A stretch of DNA of 64,000 bases from Aurifilum marmelostoma (taxonomy: Eukaryota > Ascomycota > Sordariomycetes > Diaporthales > Cryphonectriaceae), in NCBI GenBank assembly GCA_027559495.1, contig JAMXSV010000003.1, forward strand, positions 248,001 through 312,000, in the 5' to 3' direction. Of this stretch, positions 34,145-44,838 are shown piece by piece; positions within the stretch are counted from its first letter, which is position 1, and each line of letters begins with the position of its first letter. The position numbers and the translations under genes were made by a program. The notes below the pieces were generated by a model. That model did not search any database and was not told where the DNA came from. It saw nothing but the letters and a program-made list of their open reading frames with translations.

Positions 34145-35079
34145 ATGAAGTTCTCCGCCACCTTTGTCCTCGCCCTGGCCGGTGTCGCCATCGCGGACTC
34201 CAACTCGACCAAGCACCAGTGCAAGGAGGTCAAGAAGTTGACCAAGATCACCGACCTGGCCGCCAACGCCACCAAGCTGTCGGACCACGAGGACGGCAAC
34301 GCGACCAAGATCGCCGAGTTCCAGTCCAAGGCCTCCGACGCCGCCACCAAGCTGGCCACGCTGTCCACCAACACCACGCTGATGACGGCATGCAGCCAGA
34401 TCTTCGCGGTCGACGACATGGAGGACGACTGCGACGAGATCTCCAAGATCCAGAAGGAGCAGGAGATCGTCGCCAATGCCACCCTGCTCGCGGAGAAGAC
34501 GGACAACAATGCCACCAAGGCTGCCGAGTTCCAGGCCAAGGTCTCGGACAAGGCTGCCACGCTGGCAACCCTCTCGAGCAACACCACCCTGACTGCCTTC
34601 TGCTCTGTGCGCGATGACGAGGAGTCCTGCAAGGACATGGAGAAGCTGGTCGAGAAGCAGGCTCTTGCTGCCAACACTACCGCTCTGGTGAGTCAACAAG
34701 ACAAAAAGAAAAGAAAAAGGGAAAAAAACAAGTGGTCCCCCGTGTAGGAAGATACAGAATTCACTAACAGGAATGTCTCTTTTTTCTTTTTCCGCAGAAC
34801 GAAAAGTTCGACAACAATGCCACCAAGGTAGCACACTTCCAGGCAAAGGTCAGCGAGAAGGCCACCAAGCTCCAGTCCCTCATGACCAACACCACCCTCC
34901 TGGACACCTGCCAGAGCCTGGGCATCTCCGTCGCTGCCGCCAGCACCACCAACACCACCAGCGCCAGCACCAGCAGCACATCAGACTCGTCGAGTGCAGG
35001 CGCCAACGTCAGCCCCATGGCTGGTGGCCAGATCGTGGCCCTCTTTTCCGTCTGCGCCTATGCGCTCCTCATGCTGTAG
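34145..35079 (+). CDS. Secreted GPI-anchored protein with three 58-residue Cys-bounded repeats
   Basis: Exons 34145-34687 and 34798-35079, phase 0; 274 aa. A signal peptide (MKFSATFVLALAGVAIA) is followed by three tandem repeats, each opening and closing with Cys exactly 57 residues apart: C26-C83, C96-C153 and C162-C219. Each repeat has the pattern ANATKL / DNNATK-AEFQ-K-SDKA / LATL-NTTL and carries several N-x-T glycosylation sites. The repeats are predicted to be helical hairpins, with the two Cys likely paired. A Ser/Thr-rich linker and a hydrophobic C terminus (IVALFSVCAYALLML) follow, a typical GPI signal. The intron interrupts repeat 3. It probably sits in the cell wall; the function is unknown and an adhesin or structural role is a guess. 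Confidence 0.85.
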
Positions 35080-35934
35080 AGGGACTTGTTGTGAGAGCTG
35101 CTCGGGGTGCTTCGAGGTCAGAGGCATGGTAGCTCTCAGGAGCGGTCGCCTTTCAGATTTCCGTTTGGTAAATTGCAGTAAACTGCGAAGAGGAGGAAGG
35201 GAAATAGCCTCACCTGTCTTTACTGATACCCAATGAATGTGTACGCCGTGCTGTTTAGATTAGCTGATGACTCTGCATAATCAAGACACCAATGAAGAGG
35301 AACATTGCTCTCGATAGGCCATCCCTATAGATTGCGAGCAAGATATTTAATCGCATATGGCATTCCATGTCCCCATGTTCGCATCTTTACATCGTCAATG
35401 CCATTTGTTTTAGAAAAAGACCTTTCAAGCATGGAATTTCTCCACTTAGCCGCCAGTGTTTATTTGCACGTATCAATATGGTACAGAGAGATGGACTGGG
35501 ACTATAATAGCTGAAAGCAGTCTTTGCAAGGCGATGTGCAAAATACAATTCAGAATGTATATATGTGACCTTTTGGCTCAGTGAAGTTGGACGTTGGCGC
35601 ATGTCCAATTGTATGAACATTGATGTGGCTGTTCATGGCTTGAGTTTCATGTGAGAGCCCTAATTGGGCAAAACGCCAGGTCACGCAATCAATGTGATCG
35701 CAGGGGCAATGTGCTGGCCAGCAGGCTGACGTACGAAAGAAGATTGCGGTGCTGACAGCTGATTTCCGACCAACCCTACTCGAACCACGCCCGCTTCTGC
35801 TCATCGTTATTTACATCTCCCTCTTTACACCATCGCATCACTTGGAGCCACGTCCATAAAAGATCTCAACATTTACTTAATTTTCTTTTCTTTGATGCGA
35901 ATCATAGCTTAAGGTCATATCCCGGCAAATAGCC
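35080..35934. other. Intergenic
   Basis: 3' region of the GPI protein and promoter of the HET gene. No further gene was seen. Confidence 0.6.
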
Positions 35935-38084
35935 ATGCCTAGGCCAGCAGCAGCAGTACCCCTGTTCAACGAACGTCTTGGATCTCTCTTCGAATATCCC
36001 GCTCTCTCGGACGCCAGGAATCAGATCAGGCTCCTCAAAGTGCTCAAACACGCAGACGGGCAGACCATACAATGTCGTCTCGCCGTGTTTCCGATCGACG
36101 AAACGCCCCGATACGAAGCTGTCTCGTACACCTGGGGCGATCCGAGCCAGCTGGCCTGGATCATCGTCAACGGTGTGCATATGCAGGTCCGTCAGAACTG
36201 CGACTATGCCCTGCGCCAGTCTCAGCGGTGTGGCAAGGAAAGATATCTCTGGATAGACGCGATCTGCATCAACCAGGCCGACGATGTCGAGAAAAGCCTG
36301 CAGGTGCGGATGATGGGCGACATCTATGGCGCTGCAAGGCGCGTCCTTGCGTGCACCGGGCCCGAGGCAGGTGACAGTGGCTTTCTGATGAAATTCATGG
36401 CGAGGCATCAGACGTGTTTCAGGCGCGTACTTGAGGGAAGGTGGTGGATTGTGACATTCACAAACAGACGGCAAGTGCACCTGTTGCTGCAGGATCTTCG
36501 GTTGCAAGGGCTCAGGGCCCAAGAAGCCTTCAAGGTCTTTCTGCAAAGGCCCTACTTCGACCGTCTGGTAAGGAGTTCCGAAACCGCTCTCTTGTTTGCC
36601 GCAGGGTGTGTCGATAGACCTTTTGACTCTTGCAGCCCCCCTTTTGACAGTGTAATTTTTCAGTGGTTGTTGTTTCACTCTGAGGCCGGTGTAAGAGTGC
36701 GTGAGAGAACATCCATGGATGTGGTGGTGTTGGGCCAAGGGGCAGGAGAAGGAAGACAAAAGGAAAAAGCCTTGATGCATGCTGACACATCTCACCTTTC
36801 TAGTGGATACTACAGGAGTTGTTTTGCGCTCGAGAAGTGCGGTTTTGTTGTGGCAACACTTATCAATATGCCGAGACACTTTATGGACTCGACGAATTAT
36901 TAGACATGGACGTCTTTGATGACTATGCATACCGATTTCATTATAGCCGGCCTATGGCAGCGGCAGTGAGGATTATAGAAGCGTTGCGACTGCCCGTACT
37001 GCGAGACTTCCTTCCCAAGGAGCCTGGAGAATGGTCTGTGCCATCTGCAGAGCATACCAGGCCGTTGCACATCAAGCTTGCTGTTGATCAGGACAAGGAC
37101 GATTACCAGGAGGTTTCGGCATTAATGAAGTCCGCCAGCTTGCTTGCATGCGCAGACCCGAGGGACAGGATCTATGGTATCCTCAGACTGATAGATTGGA
37201 GTGCTACCGGCCATTATAGTATCTTCCCGAGTTACAAGAAGTCCGTTCTCCAGGTTGCAGTGGAGGCATTGCGCTTGCTGATAGCAACCAACGAGGCCCG
37301 CCAATATTATTCTCGAAAGCCACTATCGTTCTCTGTCTCGGATATCATACTCGACTTATTTCCATGGGAATCCTTAAGGACAGCGGCGGCTCGACTTCCG
37401 GTTGTGGATACACTACTCCCGTTCGACGGTGCGAGGTCAGGCAGCTTTGCGCGCGTAAACTTTGCCGGGATCGAAGATTGGTGGACAGCGGCTCGCTTGA
37501 TCTATGTGGACGGCGTCTGGGCGCTAGAGCTTCCAAGGTCGGAGGTGTACGACTTATGTGGGTTGACCTCAGTCATCCGAGACGAAATCTGTTCGACGCT
37601 TTCAAATCCAAGCCAATACGACAATCCGCCGACGTCGCCGACGAGCCAAAATCGTTACTTTCAGATTCTCACAAGAGAAGGTGTACCGGCCATGCTATTC
37701 TCGCGTCACACACGCTCGGGTGATTGGCTGTTGTTTAATGGCCTTTACGGCGCCATGATCGCACGGTCTGGTGGATATTCTCTTCGGCTCGTCAGTCAAG
37801 TAGCGCCGGCTCGCGACTGGCTGAGTAGGGTTTATCGGTATCCGTCTGGGGAGCTTATAATTCCTGTCGAGCACGAGAGAAACTGTCGGCGCATCTTTGG
37901 CAAGGTGGCTGATATTCATTTTGATTTAGAAGACCTACTTATCGTGGCGGCAAGACGCAGGATGCTTGAGAAGTATCTGATGTCGGAGAACGACGAGCAT
38001 CAGCTGCAGAAGGTAGGGGAGCTACTGGATTCTCATATCTGTCGATATGAGGCTTCGTCGATTGCTGTTTTGCTAGATGTCTGA
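35935..38084 (+). CDS. HET-domain protein 1
   Basis: Exons 35935-36567 and 36804-38084, phase 0; 637 aa. The N-terminal HET domain shows YEAVSYTWGDP (60-70), LWIDAICINQADD (105-117), the glycine-rich MMGDIYGAARRVLACTG region and RPYFDRLWILQE, the last motif formed across the splice junction, which supports the intron call. The C-terminal ~400 residues (ACADPRDRIYGILRL and onward) follow the usual organisation of fungal HET proteins. HET domains trigger programmed cell death during non-self recognition between strains; most family members, including this one, are uncharacterised. The 236-nt intron is long for the window. Confidence 0.9.
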
Positions 38085-38651
38085 GGTGCTCGTTTCTGCA
38101 GAAGCCTGTCAGGGAATGCATATACGCACCCTGGCTCGTGGCCGGTCCAGATTTGTATGAGGCTTTCCCCTGAAGTCGAGCGGTCTTGCAATGCTGATAT
38201 TTCACGTGAACTGTGATTTTTGAAATGGGTTCAACGGTTAAATTCATAATGATGCGATCGATAAATTAATGGCACCACGACGAGGGCAATGGAAGGAATG
38301 GGATATGTTCAATGTCCCTTTTGCGATTGAAGAACGACTACCTCAAGGTCTAAGGACCATGCCATGCCGTCCACCTCGCTGGTGACCCTTGTAGACCTTG
38401 ACACAAGCTTTCGCAGGCGCTGTACAACAGGATGCGTAGTCACGGAGCTTGTGATTTTACCATGTCTCCGAAACAGGACGGATTGAAGGTATGACTCGAG
38501 CTGATTCATCGATCAAATCATGTACGCCGTGGAAGAAGCATCAAGTATCATGGACTAAATCATGAGATCTAATATATCCTGTCGAAGCAAAAGGTTCATG
38601 GTCGCCCTCAAAGTTGATCTATAGTTGCTTGGGTGCGTACGTGCGTATGCA

Positions 38652-38670
38652 ATATATATATATATATATA
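38652..38670. repeat. AT dinucleotide repeat
   Basis: Uninterrupted AT units followed directly by a short GA repeat. Confidence 0.85.
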
Positions 38671-38940
38671 CGAGAGAGAGAAAATCAAGGAAAGAAGATG
38701 TCGTGGTAATCAAGTATTATAGCAAGTGCAAGGCTAGCGCTGCGGTTGGGCTCAAATCTTCATACATCCAGGAGAGCCTTGGAAGGTATATGCCTAGCGT
38801 TCTAGTTTGTCTTATTAAGCATTTAGAAATGAAATCAATCAGCAATTGATGCCCTTTTCGATCATCTCCATCTTTGGATGAGAGTTTTCTACACCTTGGT
38901 CTGCGCCTTGTTCGACAATTAACTGCCGCCATTTCTCGAC

Positions 38941-39060
38941 ACTAGCAGGCGGACTTGAACTGAAATTAGGGGTCTCGCTCAAGTGCTCAAAGCCAGTCCT
39001 TCCATTCAACTACACACAGATGCCCGATAGAACAGCCTTACCTCTAAGCTAAAGCACTAA
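38941..39060 (-). other. tRNA-like Pol III segment (SINE or tRNA relic)
   Basis: The minus strand has two A-box matches (TAGCTTAGAGG near 39048 and TAGTTGAATGG near 39010) and one B-box match (AGTTCAAGTCC near 38957). The T-stem does not pair convincingly, so this is not a functional tRNA. It looks like the head of a tRNA-derived element and lies just beyond the 3' end of the 5S copy, on the same strand. Confidence 0.4.
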
Positions 39061-39109
39061 TCAGGGAAACAGATTGTGCTTTGCTGGGAAGGCATGATAA
39101 AGAGAGAAA

Positions 39110-39112
<3 letters not shown>

Positions 39113-39150
<38 letters not shown>
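39113..39150. repeat. A38 tract (T38 on the 5S strand)
   Basis: Homopolymer that directly abuts the 3' end of the 5S-like sequence. On the minus strand it would act as a Pol III terminator but is far longer than needed. Confidence 0.9.
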
Positions 39151-39151
<1 letters not shown>

Positions 39152-39274
39152 ACATGCAACACCGGGTATTCGCTAATGGTCATCCACTTAACTACTAATC
39201 CGGCGGTTAATTAGTGGCTTGTTTAGGGGAGAGCGGACGGGATCCCAAGTTTTCCACTACCTATGGTCGCATGT
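39151..39274 (-). pseudogene. 5S rRNA gene copy, probably mutated (pseudogene)
   Basis: Read on the minus strand from 39274 the sequence follows fungal 5S rRNA throughout: ACATGCGACCATAGG at the 5' end, GTGGAAAAC, GGATCCCGTCCGCTC, AAGCCAC, GCCGG-TTAGTAGTT, TGACCATTAGCGAAT, and GTTGCATGT closing against the 5' end. Against the 5S sequence I recall for Neurospora, many differences are G-to-A or C-to-T (for example GGGTGGG versus AAGTGGA), and a few bases are inserted near the middle. The internal promoter region is recognisable. Dispersed single 5S genes are normal in filamentous ascomycetes. The changes suggest this copy is inactive, but a divergent 5S type is possible. Confidence 0.72.
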
Positions 39275-39387
39275 GCCAACATTTCCTAGTTCAAGACCTA
39301 TATTGAACAGTGAATTAGTGGTGACAGCCTTGGTCTGGTGCTGTATAGTAAAGATTCCAGTCAAGTGTTACCGGGCCAGCCTAGAAA

Positions 39388-39405
39388 TATATATATATAT
39401 ATATT
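39388..39405. repeat. AT dinucleotide repeat
   Basis: Short AT microsatellite upstream of the 5S copy. Confidence 0.8.
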
Positions 39406-39800
39406 GGAGCACTCGTCTATCAATTCCCGGATTGCGAAGCTGATACGGAATTAAAAATGAGTACACCAAGCCAACCTCCTGAGGCCCTAATAGAGTAATT
39501 GAGGAAACGTAGAAAGAGTTTTGCCGTCTATCACCCGAGATTACAAGGGAGAAATGAGAAAGAGTCTTGTCCGTTGATCAGTACTCAATCGCCCTGGCTC
39601 ACCCTCAGGCCATGAACTCCACAGGACTCGACATGATAACTAACAAGGCCCCAGTCTCTCCTCCTCATAATACCCCGCAGATTATGAAATTTACCTAGAG
39701 ACCCGAGACCTCAGCCTTCGGACCTTGTACATATCAGGTCACAACACACAGTCACGACATCGCGAATTCCGCACGCACACAGGCAACCACGGCAGACGAA

Positions 39801-41162
39801 ATGAAATCCCCAAGAGCTCTAGACCTCGTCGGTGATGTCGCCATCGTTACAGGCGCCGGATCGCGTATGCCATGTCAGTTCCGGTCGATCATCTACTGAA
39901 TACATCACGTAGCGCATATATGCACAGGAACCATCTCTGGCATCGAACTGACACAGATGTGCACGTTAACGTCCCTTCAAAGGCGAGATAGGAAACGGCA
40001 GGGCCACAGCGATACTCCTCGCGAGACACGGAGCCAAGGTCGCCCTGGTTGACAACAACGCCGACTGGGTCCGGGAGACCAAATGTATGATCGACGGCGA
40101 AGGAGGCACGTCCGAAGTCATCATAGCTGATGTGACGGATGAAGAGGCATGCAGGATGGTTGTGAGGGAAACGGTGAAGCTTTTCGGTGCGGTACATGTG
40201 CTTGTGAATATTGGTGCGTTGTGTGTGTTCAGTGATCCGGTCGCCCCTGTCAGCACCGCTCTTCACGCGTCCAGTCTCCTGCGCCGAGTTTGCTCTCAGC
40301 ATTGACTACCGGCATCTTGTTATGTAACCTTTGCTGATTCCATGACAGTCGGCGTGGGTGGAGCGGCAGGCGACGCGACTACGGTAGACCTACAGGCATG
40401 GGAGAGAGACATGAGGATCAACGTGACAAGCATGGTCCTTATGTGCCGCCATGCAGTTCCGGAGATGCGCAAGAGCGGGCGAGGGGCGATCGTGAATATG
40501 TCGTCTGTCAGCGGTCGTAAGTCATGCCTTCATTTTTGGGAGCGAAACGTTGGCAATGATTGAGCTTGATTAGTGCTGGCTAGATAGCCTCTTCAGCATG
40601 GAGACTAACAGTATCATGTCATCAGTTCTAGGTGGAAATCCAAGCCTCCTCTACGCAACCAGCAAAGGAGCCATCGTTCAGATGACGCGAGCGATGGCTT
40701 ATCACCATGGCCCGGATGGTATCCGGGTCAACTGTGTGGCACCAGGCATGGTCCACACACCCATGGTCGGAGGCGAGGGGATGAGCGCTGAGCTGAGGCA
40801 ATCCAGGGTCAACCAGACGCTTCTGAAAGTAGAGGGAACGGCCTGGGATGTTGGATCTGGTTTGTTCCCCCTTTTACTCAGTTCCCTCTGCGGCCGACAA
40901 TTATTGCTGCATTTATCGCTAATCAGCCTGACAGCTATATTGTTCCTCTGCAGCAGAGAGGCGAGGTGGATCACGGGGCTGATTATGCCTGTCGATGGAG
41001 GTGTAAGAATGTGTTCTATATTGATGACCCTTGGAAATGTATTCATTTGCCTTTCCCTACTAACAATAGATGGGACAGACAAGTGCAGCAATATTGGCTG
41101 GTCCGTCAGCGCTCGTAGCAGACGCATCCCTTGGGGACAAGGGTCAATTATCAAAATTATAA
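39801..41162 (+). CDS. Short-chain dehydrogenase/reductase with C-terminal SKL
   Basis: Six exons: 39801-39864, 39983-40213, 40349-40516, 40626-40859, 40935-41002 and 41070-41162; all phases agree; 285 aa. Classical SDR features: nucleotide-binding TGAGSREIGNGRA, a VDNNAD loop, DVTDEEA, NVGVGG-type strand end, MSSVSG serine, catalytic YATSK (Tyr164, Lys168), NCVAPGMVHTPM and ITGLIMPVDGG. The last exon ends Q-L-S-K-L, a canonical peroxisomal targeting signal 1. The substrate is unknown. With the adjacent GST-kappa and SCP2-type thiolase genes, a beta-oxidation-like peroxisomal role is plausible (inference). Intron 4 (75 nt) is stop-free and in frame, so its retention would add 25 residues. Confidence 0.88.
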
Positions 41163-41233
41163 ACCTACAAGATTGGACACAGACTTTTGAAATAATGAGC
41201 ATAAGATCATGTCTTTAGTCTCCATTTTTCTCT

Positions 41234-41270
<37 letters not shown>

Positions 41271-41708
41271 CGCTTTCCTCCTCTTTTTTTCACGATTAAT
41301 CTACTACTTAAAACATAGAAAAACCTTGGAGATGCTCGTTCACTGACCCTGCCCACTGGAGGCATAAAGTGAAAGGGTACTTGAATTTACTGTATATATC
41401 TGCAGCATAACTGCCGAGTGAGCCTGACCGCAATGACGTACAAAATATTTGGTTCCATAGATCTCATGGGAATTGTTTGGAAGAAAACAGAGACACGAGT
41501 TGACTAATCATTCCACTTCCTCGGCTGTTGACACTTCTCCACCTTCACGGCGGAAACTAATATTCTAGTCCTCTTTTTGGAAGACAACGACTAATCAACA
41601 AAAACAACTAACGGCCAAGGACAACTCACCCAAGCACCGCTCAACACAGACGCTGGTCACCCCTCTTCTACAGTCCCAGCATCTCAACGGCATCGCCCAC
41701 TTTTTAAG
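41163..41708. other. Intergenic with poly-T tract
   Basis: Spacer between two + genes. A T34 run at 41237-41270 lies just after the SDR stop. No gene was seen. Confidence 0.6.
41237..41270. repeat. Poly-T tract
   Basis: Run of 34 T downstream of the SDR gene. Confidence 0.9.
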
Positions 41709-42558
41709 ATGAAGATCACGCTATATGTCGACATCATATCGCCATTTGCCTATGTGGCATATCATGTGCTGAGGGTGAGAAGAGATCAGGAAACCCGGCC
41801 CCCCCGGAGACGCAGCTCAAGTCACTTGATATTGATCACTAACCATCTTTCCAAACAGCACGACCCCATCTTTAAGAACTGCGAGATCACATATATCCCA
41901 GTGTTTCTCGGCGGGATCATGAAGACGGCAGGCAACACAGCACCTATTTATATCAAGAGTACGAAAGCAGCTACCCTCTAAGCACCCGCCCTCATCCCTT
42001 CCCCCCTCCCCCACTAATCTTAGCATCAAACAGACAAAGACAAATGGACCAACAAAGAACGCCTCCGCTGGGCACACTACTTCAACGTCCCCATAGTCCC
42101 CAACGTCCCCACCGGCTTCCCCCACCTAACGCTCTCCGTGCAGCGCGCCATCTGCGCCATAGCCCACCTGACAGGCGAAAGCCAGACCTCCCCCCGCGGC
42201 CCAGCGCGCCATCACGCAGGCCCTCGACGCCTTCTACGAGGCGTACTGGGTCCAGGGCCGCATCGTCTCGGAGCAGGACGTGCTGAGGGATGTGGTCTCG
42301 GGCCTCACCTCGGCGCCCTCGGCGTCGGCTCAGGGTGTGGCCAAGGTGCTGGAGGTCGCGGGCCAGGACGGCAAGGCATTGCTGGCGGCGAATACGGAGA
42401 AGGCGTTTGGGGAGGGAGCGTTTGGGCTGCCGTGGTTTGTGTGTGAGAATGACAAGGGTGAGAAGGAAGGGTTTTGGGGGGTGGATCATCTGGGGTGTGT
42501 GCTGGAGTTTCTGGGCATTGAGAAGCCGAGGACGGGAGGATGGAAGGCATTGTTGTAA
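41709..42558 (+). CDS. Kappa-class GST / 2-hydroxychromene-2-carboxylate isomerase-like (DsbA fold), apparent +1 frameshift
   Basis: Exons 41709-41774, 41859-41958 and 42034-42558. The product is 229 aa if one base of the C6 run at 42190-42195 is discounted. Features: LYVDIISPFAYVAY with the active-site Ser11, NCEITYIPVFLGGIMKTAGN, a KDKWTNKERLRWA stretch, NVPTGFPHLTLSVQRA, then AFYEAYWVQGR, FGEGAFGLPWFV and FWGVDHLG. The break falls between HLTGESQTSP and AAQRAITQALDAF; dropping one C joins them exactly. Members are glutathione-dependent, mitochondrial or peroxisomal in eukaryotes; bacterial relatives isomerise naphthalene-pathway intermediates. The C terminus (KALL) is not a clear targeting signal. 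It lies tail-to-tail with the thiolase, 242 bases apart. Confidence 0.88.
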
Positions 42559-42800
42559 GTGGCCTTTGCTAGTAGAGGCATGACCATGTCTTACCGTAGC
42601 AAAGTGAAGACCATCAAGGTCTATTAATTCACTTGGGAGTATCCTGCAGAAAGCCTCAAGTTTTCAAATGGAAATGTTATAAATTCAGGGCATGCTAAAC
42701 AAAATGACAAGGCCTCTTTCATAGAGATTAATACACAACAGAGAAGGGACATGCAAGCTATTCAACCTCATGTTATTCCCCCTCTCTTCTCGTGTCGAGC

Positions 42801-44244
42801 CTAGAATCGAGCCTGCACCTTCTCCTGTGTATCCTGCAGCGCCCAGTCACTCGCCTTGCTCTTGCTCCTTACAGATCGAGCCTGTCCCTCGGTAAACCCC
42901 TTGGCCTGCGTCGCTGGGTTATATCCTAGCCCATTGATTTTCCCTATAGCGGCATCATCCAGCTGCGGCGCGGCCTTTCCGTCCGCTCGCCTGTACACTG
43001 ACACCACAGCAGCGCCGCCCAGTCCCAGGTTGTGCTGCAGGCAGTATTTGGTGTCTGGCACAGCCCTGTTGTTGGCCCAGCCGCGCAGGTGCCAGACTAG
43101 CTCGGCACACTGCGCGATTCCCGTGGCACCGAGTGGGTGGCCCTTGGAGATGAGCCCGCCTGAAGGGTTGACGACGATCTTGCCTCCATAGGTGATATCG
43201 CCGCGGCGGACCATCTCGTGTGCCTTTCCAGGCTCCGAAAGACCCAAGAAGTCAAGCGTGATCATCTCGTTGGCGCTGAAGCAGTCGTGCAGCTCGCACA
43301 CGCTGCAGTCGTTGGGACCCACACCAGCCTCGGCGAAGGCGGTGCGGGCGGCCTGCTGCGTCATCTCGCGGCCCATGAGGTCGATGGCGCTCTTAGAGAA
43401 GAGGGACGGGGCATCGGTAGCGAGACATTGGCCCGCGATGAGGATGGCCTGGTCCTTCAGGTGAGGACGGGCGTCCAGGAAGGCTTGTGATACGAGAACC
43501 GCAGCGGCACCACCGTCGGAGGTGGGGCAGCACTGGAGTTTGGTCAGGGGCTCGTGGATCATGGGCGCCTTTGAGACCTGATCTAGTGTGTAGACGTCTT
43601 GGAACTGAGAGTAGGGGTTCTTGACGCTGTGGGCGTGGTTGACGCGGGCGATCTCGGCAAAGTCCTCTGCCTTTGCGCCATATCTGTGTTTCCATGCATG
43701 TTAACCTTGTCTTTTTTCTTTGCTTCAGGAGTTGACTCATAATGACTTACTTCTCCATGTACTCCCTGCCAGCATTGCCAAACATCTGCGCGGCACCAGG
43801 GGCATTGGTGAAGCCACGCGTAGAGGCCATCATCAGTCCCGACGTGCCCGTGGGGTTCTCGCGGTCATTGAAGAAGGTCTGCAGGCTGCCAGGCATCATC
43901 TTCTCGAAGCCCACCACGAGGACACAGTCGGCAGCGCCGCTGGACACGTACTGCCGCCCGATGGCGAGGCCCGTGGACCCCGTGGAGCAGTTGTTGTTCA
44001 CGTTGATGATGGGGATCTGGGTCATGCCGAACTGGTAGAAGACGCGCTGGCCGCAGGTGGAGTCGCCATAGCAGTAACAGGCGATGCCCTGGTCGACGTC
44101 GTCGTAGTTGATATGGGCGTCCAGCATGGCCTTGACGCCGGCCTCGAAGCCCAGCTCGGTGTAGTCGACCTTGCCGCGAGGCTTGATGAACTTGGTCATG
44201 CCCACGCCGAGGACGTAGCACGGTGCCTTTTGCCTTGGTGCCAT
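42801..44244 (-). CDS. SCP2/SCPx-type thiolase (acetyl-CoA acyltransferase)
   Basis: Exons 43751-44244 and 42801-43683, phase 2; 458 aa. SCP2-thiolase motifs: YVLGVGMTKF, YCYGDST, NVNNNCSTGSTGLAIG with nucleophile Cys86, GFEKMMPGSL, TSDGGAAAVLVS, CELHDCFSANE, NPSGGLISKGHPLGATGIAQ, and HNLGLGGAAVVSVY. There is no fused SCP2 sterol-carrier domain. Enzymes of this type cleave 3-ketoacyl-CoA in peroxisomes, notably branched chains. The C-terminal tripeptide A-R-F is close to, but not, a canonical PTS1; together with the neighbouring SKL-tagged SDR it suggests a peroxisomal site (inference). Confidence 0.92.
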
Positions 44245-44838
44245 GATGATCTAGTTGGCCTGTACTTAGAATGTCTTGTTGTAATAGTATCGCCTTTTCG
44301 GATGTGGTTGTGGTTATTTGGTCTTGATTGTTCAGAATGTATCGATGGAATCGAGAGCAGAAGCCTGAATTCGTTGTATGAGTGTGTTGTAAGAGACACT
44401 GGCCTCCGGAGTTAATAGATGGATCCAACCCCTGGTAAGGACTCTCTTTAAGAGAACAGCCCACTGAGGATGAATGAGTAGTCTTGTCTGTGTTAATTCC
44501 CGAGGGCGTCGGTTCGTAGATGCTGCGGGGGAAGATCGTAGTACGTCGTCAAAACGAGCCGAGGTAAATGAAGTATCAGGTATTATTCCCGCCACCCACC
44601 AAAAACAGTGCCGCACTGCACCTTCCTCGGACAACACACACCAGCACCTGCCAGCACAAAGGGGCGGTGACGGCCAAGACTCACACAGCCGTTGCTTCTC
44701 CCCAAATACGGCCCCACACATGGGAAATCCCGTCCTGTGGAGGAGGGACTAAGCTTGTTTGGCATGGGATTGATTTCACATGTTTTTCTTTGACTTTTGA
44801 CAAGGCAAGGATTGAACAGTAAATCGGCAGGCTCTCGT
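44245..44838. other. Intergenic
   Basis: Promoter side of the thiolase and 3' region of the CYTH gene. The overlapping short frames show no protein features. Confidence 0.6.

Larger units (their letters stand above)
38085..39800. other. Repeat-rich intergenic region
   Basis: Contains AT and GA microsatellites, an A38 tract, a mutated 5S rRNA copy and a tRNA-like segment (entered separately). No protein-coding gene is supported. Confidence 0.6.

Noticed and set aside
40598..41218. Unspliced 206-codon frame in the SDR gene
   Set aside because: It reads through the in-frame intron 4 and past the true last splice site; the spliced model gives SDR motifs and a SKL end.
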